A stretch of DNA of 64,000 bases. Origin: DTU015 sp964406505 (GTDB lineage: Bacteria > Bacillota > Sulfobacillia > Fermentithermobacillales > Fermentithermobacillaceae). Under the pieces are notes generated by a model that was given only the letters and a program-made list of their open reading frames with translations, was not told where the DNA came from and made no database searches. Made by a program: the position numbers and the translations under genes. This document shows, piece after piece, positions 8,385 through 17,100 of this stretch (position 1 is its first letter; each line of letters opens with the position of its first letter). The stretch covers positions 62,001-126,000 of the forward strand of contig CAYORX010000001.1 in the NCBI GenBank assembly GCA_964406505.1, in the 5' to 3' direction.

Positions 8385-9221
8385 ATGACTATTTGGGAAA
8401 AATTAAACAATATTGACAGACGGCTGGTATATCTGCTTTTTGTAGTGTTTACGGTAGTCCCAACTTTGATGTCTATAGCCCTGCCAGTTGAAATTACCAG
8501 TTATCACCGAAGTATCTATGATGCTGTAGAGAACCTTGATGCCGGCGATATAGTGGTTATGGCTGTGGAGTATAGTGCTGGGACTATGGGTGAACTTCAT
8601 CCTCCGTTTGAAGCTGTTACACATCACCTTATAAGGAAAGACGTTAAGTCGATATTTGTTGCGAGTTCAAGTGCAGAAGGGGCTGTGTTTGCAGCAAAAC
8701 TAGTAGATATGTATCGAGATGCTGGCAAAGAGTACGGCGTAGATATGGTGAACCTTGGTTTTACTCCTGGTGTAGAACAAGCTATAGCTTCTATGGCTGA
8801 AAGCTTCGAGAAAACCGTGGCAAGGGATTATCACGGTACCCGTATTGAGGATCTACCTCTCATGGGCGAAATATCTTCTGCTAAAGAGGCTACACTTATT
8901 ATTCAAAACAGTGCTGGAGGGCTTGGACCTCTTGGATGGATTCGCCAGGTTCATGTACCGCATAAAACGCCTGTCGCTACCATCGTGTCTCAGGTGATGA
9001 TGCCATCAGCTTTGCCTTATTATCAGGCAGGACAACTCGTTGGCGTTGGTTCCGGACTACGGTTTGCTGCTGAATATGAGACGTTAGCTGGTGAACCAGG
9101 TTCAGGAATGGCCGGCTTAGGGGCTGAAACTTTTGCTCACTTATACTTTTTCGTCTTGATACTTTTAGGCAACATTGGCTGGTTTATGATGAAGAAGAAC
9201 GGAAAAGGAGGCGGCAGGTAA
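8385..9221 (+). CDS. Bitopic protein with large central domain, cassette 1 gene C
   Basis: This 278-residue protein has an N-terminal helix (about 15-35), a soluble domain of roughly 200 residues and a C-terminal helix (about 250-268) followed by a basic tail, so the central domain probably lies outside the cell. Segments shared with the paralogue at 26538 include YGVDMVNLGFTPG (YGIDWINIGYKPG), RDYHGTRIEDLPL (RDHYGNDLKTLPL) and AEYETLAGEPG (AEYEVLVGHPG). The alternating hydrophobic strands suggest a Rossmann-like alpha/beta fold, but I see no catalytic signature. Its stop overlaps the start of gene D (TAATG), implying translational coupling. Confidence 0.75.
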   Translation: MTIWEKLNNIDRRLVYLLFVVFTVVPTLMSIALPVEITSYHRSIYDAVENLDAGDIVVMAVEYSAGTMGELHPPFEAVTHHLIRKDVKSIFVASSSAEGAVFAAKLVDMYRDAGKEYGVDMVNLGFTPGVEQAIASMAESFEKTVARDYHGTRIEDLPLMGEISSAKEATLIIQNSAGGLGPLGWIRQVHVPHKTPVATIVSQVMMPSALPYYQAGQLVGVGSGLRFAAEYETLAGEPGSGMAGLGAETFAHLYFFVLILLGNIGWFMMKKNGKGGGR

Positions 9222-9829
9222 TGAACATTTCTACAGATTTCGGAACATGGATCATGGCATTTGTAATGTTGTCTTTATTCTCCTTTCTATGGAAAGAGAA
9301 TCCATGTTCTAGAATTGCAGAATCTCTTTACGTGGGTGCCGGATCTGGATACATGCTTGCTATGGCCTATAAAAACGTGCAGGATATGGCTTTTTATCGG
9401 CTTTCCGAAGGAAAATTGTCTATGATCGTGCCTATCATTCTTGGTCTGTGTCTTTTCGCCGGACTTACAAAGAAATATTCTTTCTTGACCAGATATGGTA
9501 CTGCTCTTCCTTTGGGGATGGGGGCTGGGTTAGCTTTGCGAGCATTGCCTTCGGCTCAGATCTTATCTCAAATTCGAGCCACGCTTAATCCTCTAAATTC
9601 GATAAACAACATTGTAATTCTAGTCGGTGTTGTTACGACGATTAGTTACTTTTTATTCACTTTATTTGTAGATTCGGATAACAAAATCGTTAGGACATCT
9701 TCAGATATAGGTAGATATTATATGATGATTACGTTCGGCCTTACTTTTGCAACTGCGGTATTTCAACACGTTGCAATTTACTTCGGATCCCTACAACTTT
9801 TGTTGGGTGATTGGCTTGGTTTAATGTAA
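9221..9829 (+). CDS. Polytopic membrane protein, cassette 1 gene D
   Basis: This 202-residue protein starts at an ATG overlapping the stop of gene C, with AAAGGAGGCGG upstream. About six transmembrane helices are predicted by eye. The motif RIAESLYVGAGSGY near residue 30 matches RFAENTYVGLYAGY in the paralogue at 27400, and both proteins end in LLGDWL-x-L. Family and function are unknown. A hairpin after the gene separates the cassette from the M81 protein gene, but the two are on the same strand and only 64 bases apart. Confidence 0.75.
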   Translation: MNISTDFGTWIMAFVMLSLFSFLWKENPCSRIAESLYVGAGSGYMLAMAYKNVQDMAFYRLSEGKLSMIVPIILGLCLFAGLTKKYSFLTRYGTALPLGMGAGLALRALPSAQILSQIRATLNPLNSINNIVILVGVVTTISYFLFTLFVDSDNKIVRTSSDIGRYYMMITFGLTFATAVFQHVAIYFGSLQLLLGDWLGLM

Positions 9830-9839
9830 TTTAAGTATC

Positions 9840-9870
9840 GTGGGGAGGGTGAGTTAATCGCCTTCCCCAC
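9840..9870 (+). other. Hairpin between cassette 1 and the M81 gene
   Basis: GTGGGGAGG (9840-9848) pairs with CCTTCCCCAC (9861-9870). It is followed by AAAAAA rather than T residues, so it looks like an mRNA stability or processing stem and not a terminator for the plus strand. Confidence 0.5.
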
Positions 9871-9893
9871 AAAAAAGAAAGGAGATATGTAAA

Positions 9894-11354
9894 ATGTCGT
9901 GGCGGTTTATAACGGGTCAGATAAGCCATGAAACAAACTCTTTTAGCCCCATCAAAACCGAAATGTCTCACTTTAAAGCGGGAGGTTATTACGAAGGCGA
10001 AGAAATACTGGATCATTTTACCGGTACCCGAACCCCTATAGGTGGATATATCGATTTTGCAAATGAGACCGACTCTATATTAATTCCCACTGTTGCTGCC
10101 TCAGCTGTTCCGTCCGGTATAGTATCAAAAGAAGCATATTTGCAATTAAAAGAAAAACTTCTGGAAGGTATAAAAAATGCAGGTAAAATTGACGGTGTAC
10201 TTTTAGCTTTGCACGGAGCCATGGTAGTAGACGGGTTTCCAGATGCGGAAGGTGATATTTTAAGTAGTGTAAGAGACCTAGTAGGTCCTAATGTACCTAT
10301 TGCTGCTACTTTGGATTTCCATGCTACTGTTACAGATCTAATGGTTGAAAAATCGGACGGATTGTTTGGGTATAACACTTACCCTCATATAGACGGTTAT
10401 GAGCGGGCTCTTGAGGGCGGGCATTACACTGCAAAGATTTTGCGCAATGAAATAAATCCTGTGCACGTAGTTATTAGGCCGCGAGTTTCACCACCTGTAG
10501 TGCCGGCTAGAACTGGATGGGGTCCCATAAAGCAATTGATGGATCGGGCTTTTGAATATGAAAAGGAGCCTGGAGTTCTCAATGTAAGCGTTTATGGCGG
10601 GTTTGTATATTCAGACATTCACGATGCTGGGCTTGCTTTTTTGACGACCGTTGACGGAGATCTGAACAAAGCACAAAAAATCACAGAAGACTTGGCTAAT
10701 GAAGCATGGCAGATACGACATGCTTTCGTAACGGACATGAAAGTTCCACAAGATGCAGTGAGATATGCGATGAGCAGAAGTAAAGGACCCATTGTATTAG
10801 CCGATGTCGCGGATAATACAGGTGGGGGCGCTTCGGGTGATGGTACCGAGATTCTAAGGGCGTTGATTGAGCAGGATGCGCAAGATGCAGTTGTAGTGAC
10901 CATTCCTGACAAAGGAGCCGTGGAACTGGCTTTTGAAGCTGGTGTTGGTGGCACCTTCCGAGGATTGGTAGGTGGCAAATTCGACGATTCACATGGTGCA
11001 CCGGTTTTAGTAAACGGTATTGTTAAACTACTTTCAGATGGCACTTTCGTTCACAAAGGACNNNNNNNNNNAGCCGTTATTCAGTGCGGCGGAGTAGATA
11101 TTATTGTTAACGAAGAACGTTTCCAGCCGCTTGATTCCGAGGTTCCACGTAGCGTTGGAATTGAGCCAACTGATAAAAAAATAGTAGTGGTGAAATCTGC
11201 AGTTCATTACAGAGCATCTTATGAACCTATTGCTGCTGAGATTATTGAAGTTGATGGCCCAGGGTTGAGTAGTCCTAATCTATCTAGATTCGAATTTAAA
11301 CACATTAGACGTCCCATTTTCCCTATAGATCTAGATTTCGATGATGAAAAGTAA
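9894..11354 (+). CDS. M81 family (MlrC-like) metallopeptidase, with an assembly gap
   Basis: The product resembles microcystinase C (MlrC)/DUF1485 proteins, zinc enzymes acting on small linear peptides. Visible hallmarks are GQISHETNSFSP near the start, LLALHGAMV with DAEGD, ATLDFHATVT, GYNTYPHIDGYERA, VYGGFVYSDIHDAG and the C-terminal-half motif DVADNTGGGASGDGTEIL. Length is about 486 residues, normal for the family. Ten N bases (11062-11071) interrupt the gene; the frame resumes correctly across them, so the gene is probably intact, but four residues are unknown and the true gap length may differ. ATG 9894 follows AAAGGAGATATGTAAA. D-aminoacylase is encoded 24 bases downstream. Confidence 0.88.
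   Translation: MSWRFITGQISHETNSFSPIKTEMSHFKAGGYYEGEEILDHFTGTRTPIGGYIDFANETDSILIPTVAASAVPSGIVSKEAYLQLKEKLLEGIKNAGKIDGVLLALHGAMVVDGFPDAEGDILSSVRDLVGPNVPIAATLDFHATVTDLMVEKSDGLFGYNTYPHIDGYERALEGGHYTAKILRNEINPVHVVIRPRVSPPVVPARTGWGPIKQLMDRAFEYEKEPGVLNVSVYGGFVYSDIHDAGLAFLTTVDGDLNKAQKITEDLANEAWQIRHAFVTDMKVPQDAVRYAMSRSKGPIVLADVADNTGGGASGDGTEILRALIEQDAQDAVVVTIPDKGAVELAFEAGVGGTFRGLVGGKFDDSHGAPVLVNGIVKLLSDGTFVHKGXXXXAVIQCGGVDIIVNEERFQPLDSEVPRSVGIEPTDKKIVVVKSAVHYRASYEPIAAEIIEVDGPGLSSPNLSRFEFKHIRRPIFPIDLDFDDEK
11062..11071. other. Assembly gap of ten N
   Basis: The bases are literally N. Ten may be a placeholder, so the distance across it is not guaranteed. Confidence 0.95.
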
Positions 11355-11378
11355 AAAGTTATAAAGGGGGAAACGAAT

Positions 11379-12974
11379 TTGTACGATGTTGTAATTAAAA
11401 ACGGAAAGATAATTGACGGCACAGGAAACTCTTGGTACTACGCAGACCTTGCAGTAAAAGAAGATACCGTGGCAGCTATAGGAAAACTTTCGACTAAAGG
11501 TGCAAAAACGGTTATTGACGCTAAAGACATGGCTGTTGCACCGGGATTCATAGATATACACACTCATTCTGATATTCCTTTGTTAGTTGATGGTGAGGGA
11601 CATTCTCATATAAGACAAGGCGTAACCACTAATGTAATCGGTAATTGCGGAAATTCTGCAGCACCTGTTACTTCTGTTTCCCGGGAGCATGCCGAGGCAG
11701 GAATAGCGAATCAATATCCTGATTTGAAACTCGATTGGTCATCTATGGAAGAATATCTTGCCAAGTTGGAAAAGCAAGGCGTTAGTCTTAACGTGGCTTC
11801 ACTTGTAGGTCAGGGAACTGTACGGAACGCCGTTATGGGATTCAATGATGGGACTCCCAGTCAAGCGGAACTTAAACAAATGCAAGATCTAGTTAAACAG
11901 TCTATGGAGCAAGGGGCGTTTGGTCTGAGTTCAGGGTTAATTTATGTTCCTGGTGTTTATGCGTCTACAGAGGAACTTATTGCCCTTGCAAAAGTAACAG
12001 CTGAGTATAATGGAAGCTACAATACCCATATTCGGGGTGAAAATGATACCTTACTCGATGCTATTGTTGAAGCGCTGGAAATAGGTCGTAAGGCTGGTAT
12101 TTCAGTTCAAATATCCCACTTCAAAGCTATGGGTAGGCATATGTGGGGAAAGAGTGCAGATGCTATTCGTCTTTTAGAGAAAGCTCGCTTGGATGGTGTG
12201 GATGTTACTGCTGATCAGTATCCCTATAATGCGTCAGCTACCGGGCTTGGGGCTTATATGCCGCCGTGGGCTCATGTGGGCGGAACAGAGGGTCTGATGG
12301 CTCGTCTAAATGATGCCGAAGTTCGAGCGAAAATTAAGCATGATATTCTTAACGGACTTCCAGATTGGATAAGCCTTCATAAAGGCGTAGGCTGGGAGAA
12401 CACGTTCATTACGTTCTGCCGGAAACATGAATATGAAGGTAAAACTGTATCGGAAATAGCGAAAGAACGCGGTGCAGACGATTTTGAAACAGCCTTTGAC
12501 ATTTTAGCTGAATGTAAAGGGCAAGTTCAGGTTGTATATTTCACCATTGGCGATGAGGATATTGAAAGAATAATGAAGCATCCTTTGACCATGGTTGGTT
12601 CAGACTCATCTGCACTAGCCATTGAAGGTCCCCTAGCAAATGGTAGACCGCACCCACGAAGTTTTGGAACTTTTGTAAAAGTTTTGGGGCATTATGTCAG
12701 GGAAAAGAAAACTATAAGTCTTGAAGACGCGGTAAGGAAAATGACTTCTGCTCCAGCGCGTAGGATGCGTTTTTACGACCGAGGCATTTTGTTGCCCGGT
12801 ATGAAAGCTGACGTAGTAGTTTTTGATCCAAATACCGTAGGCGAGAATGGTACGTATATTGAGCCCTTTGCATACCCAAGCGGAATTGAACATGTTATTG
12901 TCAATGGTAAACAAACTATAAAGCATGGTGAACATCTCGGAACCAAAGCAGGTAGAGTTTTGAGATTTAAGTAA
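11379..12974 (+). CDS. N-acyl-D-amino-acid deacylase (D-aminoacylase), amidohydrolase superfamily
   Basis: This 531-residue metal-dependent hydrolase should cleave N-acyl groups from D-amino acids or related N-substituted substrates. It shows the D-aminoacylase pattern: YDVVIKNGKIIDGTGN, the metal motif PGFIDIHTHSD, GNCGNSAAP with the metal-binding Cys region, SSGLIYVPGVYA, HIRGE, QISHFKAMG, DQYPYNAS, MVGSDSSA and the C-terminal beta-sandwich return GMKADVVVFDP. TTG 11379 follows AAAGGGGGAAACGAA. Placed directly after the M81 gene, it probably forms one degradation unit with it. Exact substrate is not determinable from sequence. Confidence 0.92.
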   Translation: MYDVVIKNGKIIDGTGNSWYYADLAVKEDTVAAIGKLSTKGAKTVIDAKDMAVAPGFIDIHTHSDIPLLVDGEGHSHIRQGVTTNVIGNCGNSAAPVTSVSREHAEAGIANQYPDLKLDWSSMEEYLAKLEKQGVSLNVASLVGQGTVRNAVMGFNDGTPSQAELKQMQDLVKQSMEQGAFGLSSGLIYVPGVYASTEELIALAKVTAEYNGSYNTHIRGENDTLLDAIVEALEIGRKAGISVQISHFKAMGRHMWGKSADAIRLLEKARLDGVDVTADQYPYNASATGLGAYMPPWAHVGGTEGLMARLNDAEVRAKIKHDILNGLPDWISLHKGVGWENTFITFCRKHEYEGKTVSEIAKERGADDFETAFDILAECKGQVQVVYFTIGDEDIERIMKHPLTMVGSDSSALAIEGPLANGRPHPRSFGTFVKVLGHYVREKKTISLEDAVRKMTSAPARRMRFYDRGILLPGMKADVVVFDPNTVGENGTYIEPFAYPSGIEHVIVNGKQTIKHGEHLGTKAGRVLRFK

Positions 12975-12996
12975 GCCTTTAAAGTTTGTAAAACCG

Positions 12997-13030
12997 GCAG
13001 GGACGAGATATGGTTCGTCCCTGCTATTAT
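12997..13030 (+). terminator. Terminator hairpin after the D-aminoacylase gene
   Basis: A perfect 10-bp stem GCAGGGACGA/TCGTCCCTGC (12997-13006 with 13015-13024) with an 8-base loop is followed by a T-rich but interrupted tail. It lies between convergent genes and may serve both. Confidence 0.7.
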
Positions 13031-13037
13031 ATTTATA

Positions 13038-13772
13038 TTAAAGAATCCACTTCCGTTTTACGTTTCGTGTACTGAACGCGAAAAGTATAAGGCTAAACGT
13101 GATTAAGATTATTAAACTGAGTTCTGGTTGCAAGTGACCTTCTTGATTAATCGCGGTTTTCAATATATCAGCTCCGTATGTCAAAGGCATCAAATAAGAC
13201 AATGGCCGTATGGTCCTAGGTAAATTATGTATGGGAATGAATAAACCGCACAGGAACATCATAGGGAACCGGAAAAAGTTGGAAAACGTTTGTGCCTCAA
13301 AAACTTCACTTACCGATACGGCGATAGCTAACCCCAGAAAAGTCGAAGTGATAGCGATCAAAATAACTCCTAACAACACTAATGCCCAATTTATGCCGCT
13401 TAGTTTTACAACAAAAGATGCAAACAGTACCGGTACGAAGGCATTTACTATGCCGAACACAATCGCTCCCGTCGTTTTGGCAAGCATCAAAAGATTGAGA
13501 TCGATTGGAGCAAGCAGTAATCGATCAAATGAACGGCTTCTTCTTTCAAAGGTTATAGTAACTGCAAGCATAGAAGTGGTACCAAATAGTATCGACATGG
13601 CCATTACCCCGGGCAAAACACCTCTAATATCTAAAGTCGTTTGGGAACGCAGGAAAAACATTAGCGTCCATGCAACAGGAAATACAATACCCCAGCTGAT
13701 GTTAGGAGGCTTTAAGTAATAATTTTTCATGTCTTTTCTCAAGATATTTTTAAAAGCAATCCATGCTTTCAT
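13038..13772 (-). CDS. ABC-2 type permease
   Basis: This 244-residue integral membrane protein has about six helices, the ABC-2 family length and the motif FRFPMMFLCGLFIPIHNLP with PLTYGADILK near the end, as in daunorubicin/multidrug-type exporters. Its start codon overlaps the stop of the ATPase gene (ATGA), so both subunits are translationally coupled. The pair sits on the minus strand inside a run of plus-strand hydrolase genes, which makes a shared function uncertain. The exported substrate is unknown. Confidence 0.88.
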   Translation of the reverse strand: MKAWIAFKNILRKDMKNYYLKPPNISWGIVFPVAWTLMFFLRSQTTLDIRGVLPGVMAMSILFGTTSMLAVTITFERRSRSFDRLLLAPIDLNLLMLAKTTGAIVFGIVNAFVPVLFASFVVKLSGINWALVLLGVILIAITSTFLGLAIAVSVSEVFEAQTFSNFFRFPMMFLCGLFIPIHNLPRTIRPLSYLMPLTYGADILKTAINQEGHLQPELSLIILITFSLILFAFSTRNVKRKWIL

Positions 13773-14728
13773 TGTTTCCCACCTTGACCTTTCATTTGCT
13801 TTGATCTAATACCTGTTACGTCAACAAATACTTCTTCAAGTGAAGGTTTAATGATTTTAGCTTCGTATAAAGTAAGGTTGGTATTTCCCAATACGCTTAT
13901 AAGTGGTACCAGATCGATCGTTTGATCAGAATAAACCCTAATTGTTTCGTCAGTTGGTACTTCGTATCTGTACTTGGGAAAAGATCGCTTCAATATATTA
14001 AGAGATTGTAAAATGTCGCCCTCCAAGGTAAGCTCCACGATTTTTTCTTTTTGTGCAGTTTTCATGAGTTCCTGTGTATAATCTGTTTTCACGATTTTGC
14101 CCCTAACGATAAAAGCAATGCGGTGACAAAGTCGCTCCGCTTCTTCTATATAATGAGTGGTTAAAAAGATAGTTGTACCGTTTTTGTTTAGGCTTATCAA
14201 AACTTTTCGAATTTGCCTAGCGTTTTCAACATCTATACCGGTTGTAGGTTCGTCAAGGAATAAGACCTTTGGTTCGTGTATTATTCCGGCTGCTATTGTA
14301 AGTCTTCTTTTCATGCCTCTAGAATACGCACCAAAAGGTTTATGAGCTACGTTTTTTAGCCCAATCAATTCAAGTAATTCCCACGCCCTTTTGTTTCTTT
14401 GCGCTTTTTCCATGCAATACAAAGCCCCGCAAAAATCAAGGTTTTCCAGACCGGTCATCTCCGGATACAGATTGCTTTCATCAGGCACGATTCCCATTAA
14501 TTCTTGGGCCTTTTTAATATTATTAACGCAATCTATATTGTCTAATTTTATATGACCTTGGCTCACTCTGGCTAAGCCTGTCAACATGTTAATGGTCGTC
14601 GTTTTACCTGCGCCGTTAGGACCTAAAAAGCCAAATATTTCACCTTTTTTGACTGTGAAATCGATGTTATCTACCGCTGTAAAGTTTCCGAATTTTTTGG
14701 TTAAATTTTTTGCTTCAATGATATTCAC
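13769..14728 (-). CDS. ABC transporter ATP-binding protein, exporter (DrrA-like) type
   Basis: This 319-residue ATPase has Walker A GPNGAGKTT (about residues 36-44), signature YSRGMKRRL, Walker B VLFLDEPTTGID and the H-loop TTHYIEEA, then a C-terminal extension of about 100 residues typical of DrrA/CcmA-like exporters. Its stop overlaps the start of the permease gene at 13772. Together they encode a complete ABC-2 exporter. The promoter must lie in the 300-base region upstream that it shares with the S9 peptidase gene. Confidence 0.9.
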   Translation of the reverse strand: MNIIEAKNLTKKFGNFTAVDNIDFTVKKGEIFGFLGPNGAGKTTTINMLTGLARVSQGHIKLDNIDCVNNIKKAQELMGIVPDESNLYPEMTGLENLDFCGALYCMEKAQRNKRAWELLELIGLKNVAHKPFGAYSRGMKRRLTIAAGIIHEPKVLFLDEPTTGIDVENARQIRKVLISLNKNGTTIFLTTHYIEEAERLCHRIAFIVRGKIVKTDYTQELMKTAQKEKIVELTLEGDILQSLNILKRSFPKYRYEVPTDETIRVYSDQTIDLVPLISVLGNTNLTLYEAKIIKPSLEEVFVDVTGIRSKQMKGQGGKQ

Positions 14729-15030
14729 TCATATCCCTCAATTCATCGCCGACTAAATACTTTTAGTCATAAACTTTTGTATTAGTGTGATTTATTCCAT
14801 GAAGTAAAATTTGTTATCCGCCTGTAATAAGTTTGACTTTGAAATAATCGCAAGTCAAGAAAACCTATATAGATTAAAAACATATCTATAATTTTCTGAA
14901 GGTAATTGCACGTGGTTTGTCGTATGTTTACTATATAGCAGCATCTAGCGTAACTTTTCAATTGAAGAACATATGCTTTGATACTAGCGGGTAACAAAAA
15001 TCGAAAAACTAAAGGAAAGGATATGATGTT
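14729..15030. other. Divergent intergenic region between the ABC exporter and the S9 peptidase
   Basis: These 302 AT-rich bases contain no credible gene; an 87-codon minus-strand frame here has no binding site or family features. The only structure seen is a 7-bp inverted repeat TTGACTT/AAGTCAA (14833-14839 and 14852-14858, 12-base spacer), which could be an operator. No convincing -35/-10 pair was found. Confidence 0.45.
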
Positions 15031-17016
15031 GTGGTTGATACGCAAATACTTAATGAATTTTTACAAGTTAAGTATCTCGTAAAATGGGATTGGAGCCCGG
15101 ACGGCAAATCTATAGCCTACATCTGGGATGACGGCGGTCAACTAGATATTTGGCTTGCAAAGTATGGTACTTCGGATCTTGAAAATAATGTGTGCCTTAA
15201 AACAAAAGTTTCTGATTTTGAATGGTTACCGGAAACAGATAAGTTATTTGTGGTAGCTCATGATGGTTTGCACTTGCTCTCTTCCAACTCTAATATACCT
15301 TCAAAACCTATCTTCATCACAAACCGCTCGATTTCGGGATTGTCTTGTTCGCCGAATGGCAGTAAATTGTTTTTTGGCGTGCAAGGCAAAGCGTTTATGT
15401 ACGACGTTAATGCTCAGATTGTTCAAGAGTTAAATCTACCAGGTCGTGTGGTCCCGGGACGCGGATTGGCTATCGCGGTCTGGGCGCCATCTGGTGAAAA
15501 ATTTGCATTTTGTTTTAGAGACGTCGACACATACACACAAATCGGAGTAGCGGATATCAAAGGAAATCTTTTGTGGAAGTCACATGGTATTGCATCTTTA
15601 GGTGATTTTTGTTGGTTTGACGAAAATTGCCTTTACTACGTTAAGCCCTTGAATTTTGGAATGTCTGCGGATCTAATGCTGCTTGAGTTTTCAAATGTAA
15701 AACCTAAATCCAGATTGCTAATGCATTTGGCAGGTACGAATAATGGGCCACTTTTGTCCACCAAAGTCTTACCATCGCCAGACCGGACTAAAGTGCTATT
15801 TCTACTTGAAAATGATGGATATGCCCATCATTATGTGATGGATCGTGATACTGAAAAGTTAAAGCAAGTTACTTTTGGACAATGTGAAGATTTCGGACAT
15901 GCTGGAGATCAGGCCGTATGGAGCCTGGATTCATCTTCGTTTTTGTATTCTTCTAATAAAGATGCTTCAGGGGAGCGGCATATATTCAAGCATTGTTTAA
16001 AAACAAATTCGGATACAAAGATAATAAGTTTGGCGGGTACTAACTCATTACCTAAAATTTCATCTATGGGTAAGCTAGCATTTGTACATTGTGATGAGTA
16101 CCGGAATATGGATATTTGGGTATCTGATCTTCAAGGTCAAAATCCCGAACAACTCACTTTTTCAATGCCTAAAACTTTAACACCCGAAAGACAACATGCT
16201 TCTGAAGAGATCAGTTTTGAAAGTGTCGGCGGATTGACCATATATGGATATTTGATGAAACCGAAAAACGTCCCCGAGAACGTCAAAATACCAGCATTGG
16301 TATGGGTTCATGGTGGACCGGTAAGACAAATGCGCCCTGGATGGCATCCTTTGCATTCGTATGCCCTTTTTCATGGCTTAAACCAATATTTAGTTCATCA
16401 AGGCTATGCTATCCTTTCTGTGAATTATCGCGGTGGAATAGGTTATGGCCGTGATTTTCGTCACGGTTTGTTCAACAAAATGGGCGTAGACGATGTAGTT
16501 GATGTGGTAAAAGCGGGTGAATATTTGAAATCTCTTCCGTATGTCGATTCCGAAAAAGTAGGTGTGTGGGGATTAAGTTATGGCGGTTATATGACTTTGC
16601 ATAGTTTGACTCAATATCCGGAAGCTTTTAAGGCCGGCGTTAACTTGGCTGGCATTTGGGATTTCGTTCAGTGGACAAAGTGGGCCGATGGTCGTTATGG
16701 TAAGGGTACTAGCTTGTTTAAAGCATATTTAGGTGGCGAACCCGAAGATTCCCCAGAAGTGTATTCACAGGCATCTCCGGCAACTTTTGCGGACAATTTG
16801 ACACGGCCGTTGATGAATTTACATGGAACTGCTGACGCTAATGTAGATTTTGAACAGCTAGACAGGATAGCTAAAGATTGTGTTGAACTCGGGAAATGCC
16901 ATGAAAATGTCTATTACCCCGATGAGGTGCACACGTTTGCTAAGAGGGTTACATGGTTAGATGCAATTCCCAGAATCGAAAGATTTTTAGACAAACATCT
17001 TAAGGGAATAAGCTAA
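15031..17016 (+). CDS. S9 family prolyl oligopeptidase / acylaminoacyl-peptidase
   Basis: This 661-residue serine peptidase has an N-terminal beta-propeller with WD40-like/TolB repeats (about 1-390; WSPDGKSIAYIWDD, WAPSGEKFAFCF, WSLDSSSFLYSSN) and a C-terminal alpha/beta hydrolase domain. The catalytic triad is visible: Ser516 in GLSYGGY, Asp602 in ADANVDF and His634 in DEVHTF; the oxyanion region is WVHGGP. Family members remove N-acyl amino acids or cleave short peptides. There is no signal peptide, so it is probably cytoplasmic. GTG 15031 follows AAAGGAAAGG. It begins the second part of the hydrolase island. Confidence 0.92.
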   Translation: MVDTQILNEFLQVKYLVKWDWSPDGKSIAYIWDDGGQLDIWLAKYGTSDLENNVCLKTKVSDFEWLPETDKLFVVAHDGLHLLSSNSNIPSKPIFITNRSISGLSCSPNGSKLFFGVQGKAFMYDVNAQIVQELNLPGRVVPGRGLAIAVWAPSGEKFAFCFRDVDTYTQIGVADIKGNLLWKSHGIASLGDFCWFDENCLYYVKPLNFGMSADLMLLEFSNVKPKSRLLMHLAGTNNGPLLSTKVLPSPDRTKVLFLLENDGYAHHYVMDRDTEKLKQVTFGQCEDFGHAGDQAVWSLDSSSFLYSSNKDASGERHIFKHCLKTNSDTKIISLAGTNSLPKISSMGKLAFVHCDEYRNMDIWVSDLQGQNPEQLTFSMPKTLTPERQHASEEISFESVGGLTIYGYLMKPKNVPENVKIPALVWVHGGPVRQMRPGWHPLHSYALFHGLNQYLVHQGYAILSVNYRGGIGYGRDFRHGLFNKMGVDDVVDVVKAGEYLKSLPYVDSEKVGVWGLSYGGYMTLHSLTQYPEAFKAGVNLAGIWDFVQWTKWADGRYGKGTSLFKAYLGGEPEDSPEVYSQASPATFADNLTRPLMNLHGTADANVDFEQLDRIAKDCVELGKCHENVYYPDEVHTFAKRVTWLDAIPRIERFLDKHLKGIS

Positions 17017-17100
17017 TCTAAGATTATATGCAGAGATTATATGCAGACGATCTATCTTTGGGATGTATTTATTAAACCTATATATAAGGAGGAAATTAAT

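Noticed and set aside
9840..9870. Hairpin considered as a terminator after cassette 1
   Set aside because: It is followed by A residues, not T residues, on the plus strand, so the M81 gene may still be read through from the cassette.
13210..13719. 169-codon open frame on the plus strand
   Set aside because: It lies fully inside the ABC-2 permease gene on the other strand, has no ribosome binding site and no family features.
14782..15045. 87-codon frame on the minus strand in the exporter/peptidase gap
   Set aside because: It has no binding site or conserved motif and overlaps the start of the S9 peptidase gene; the region is treated as regulatory.
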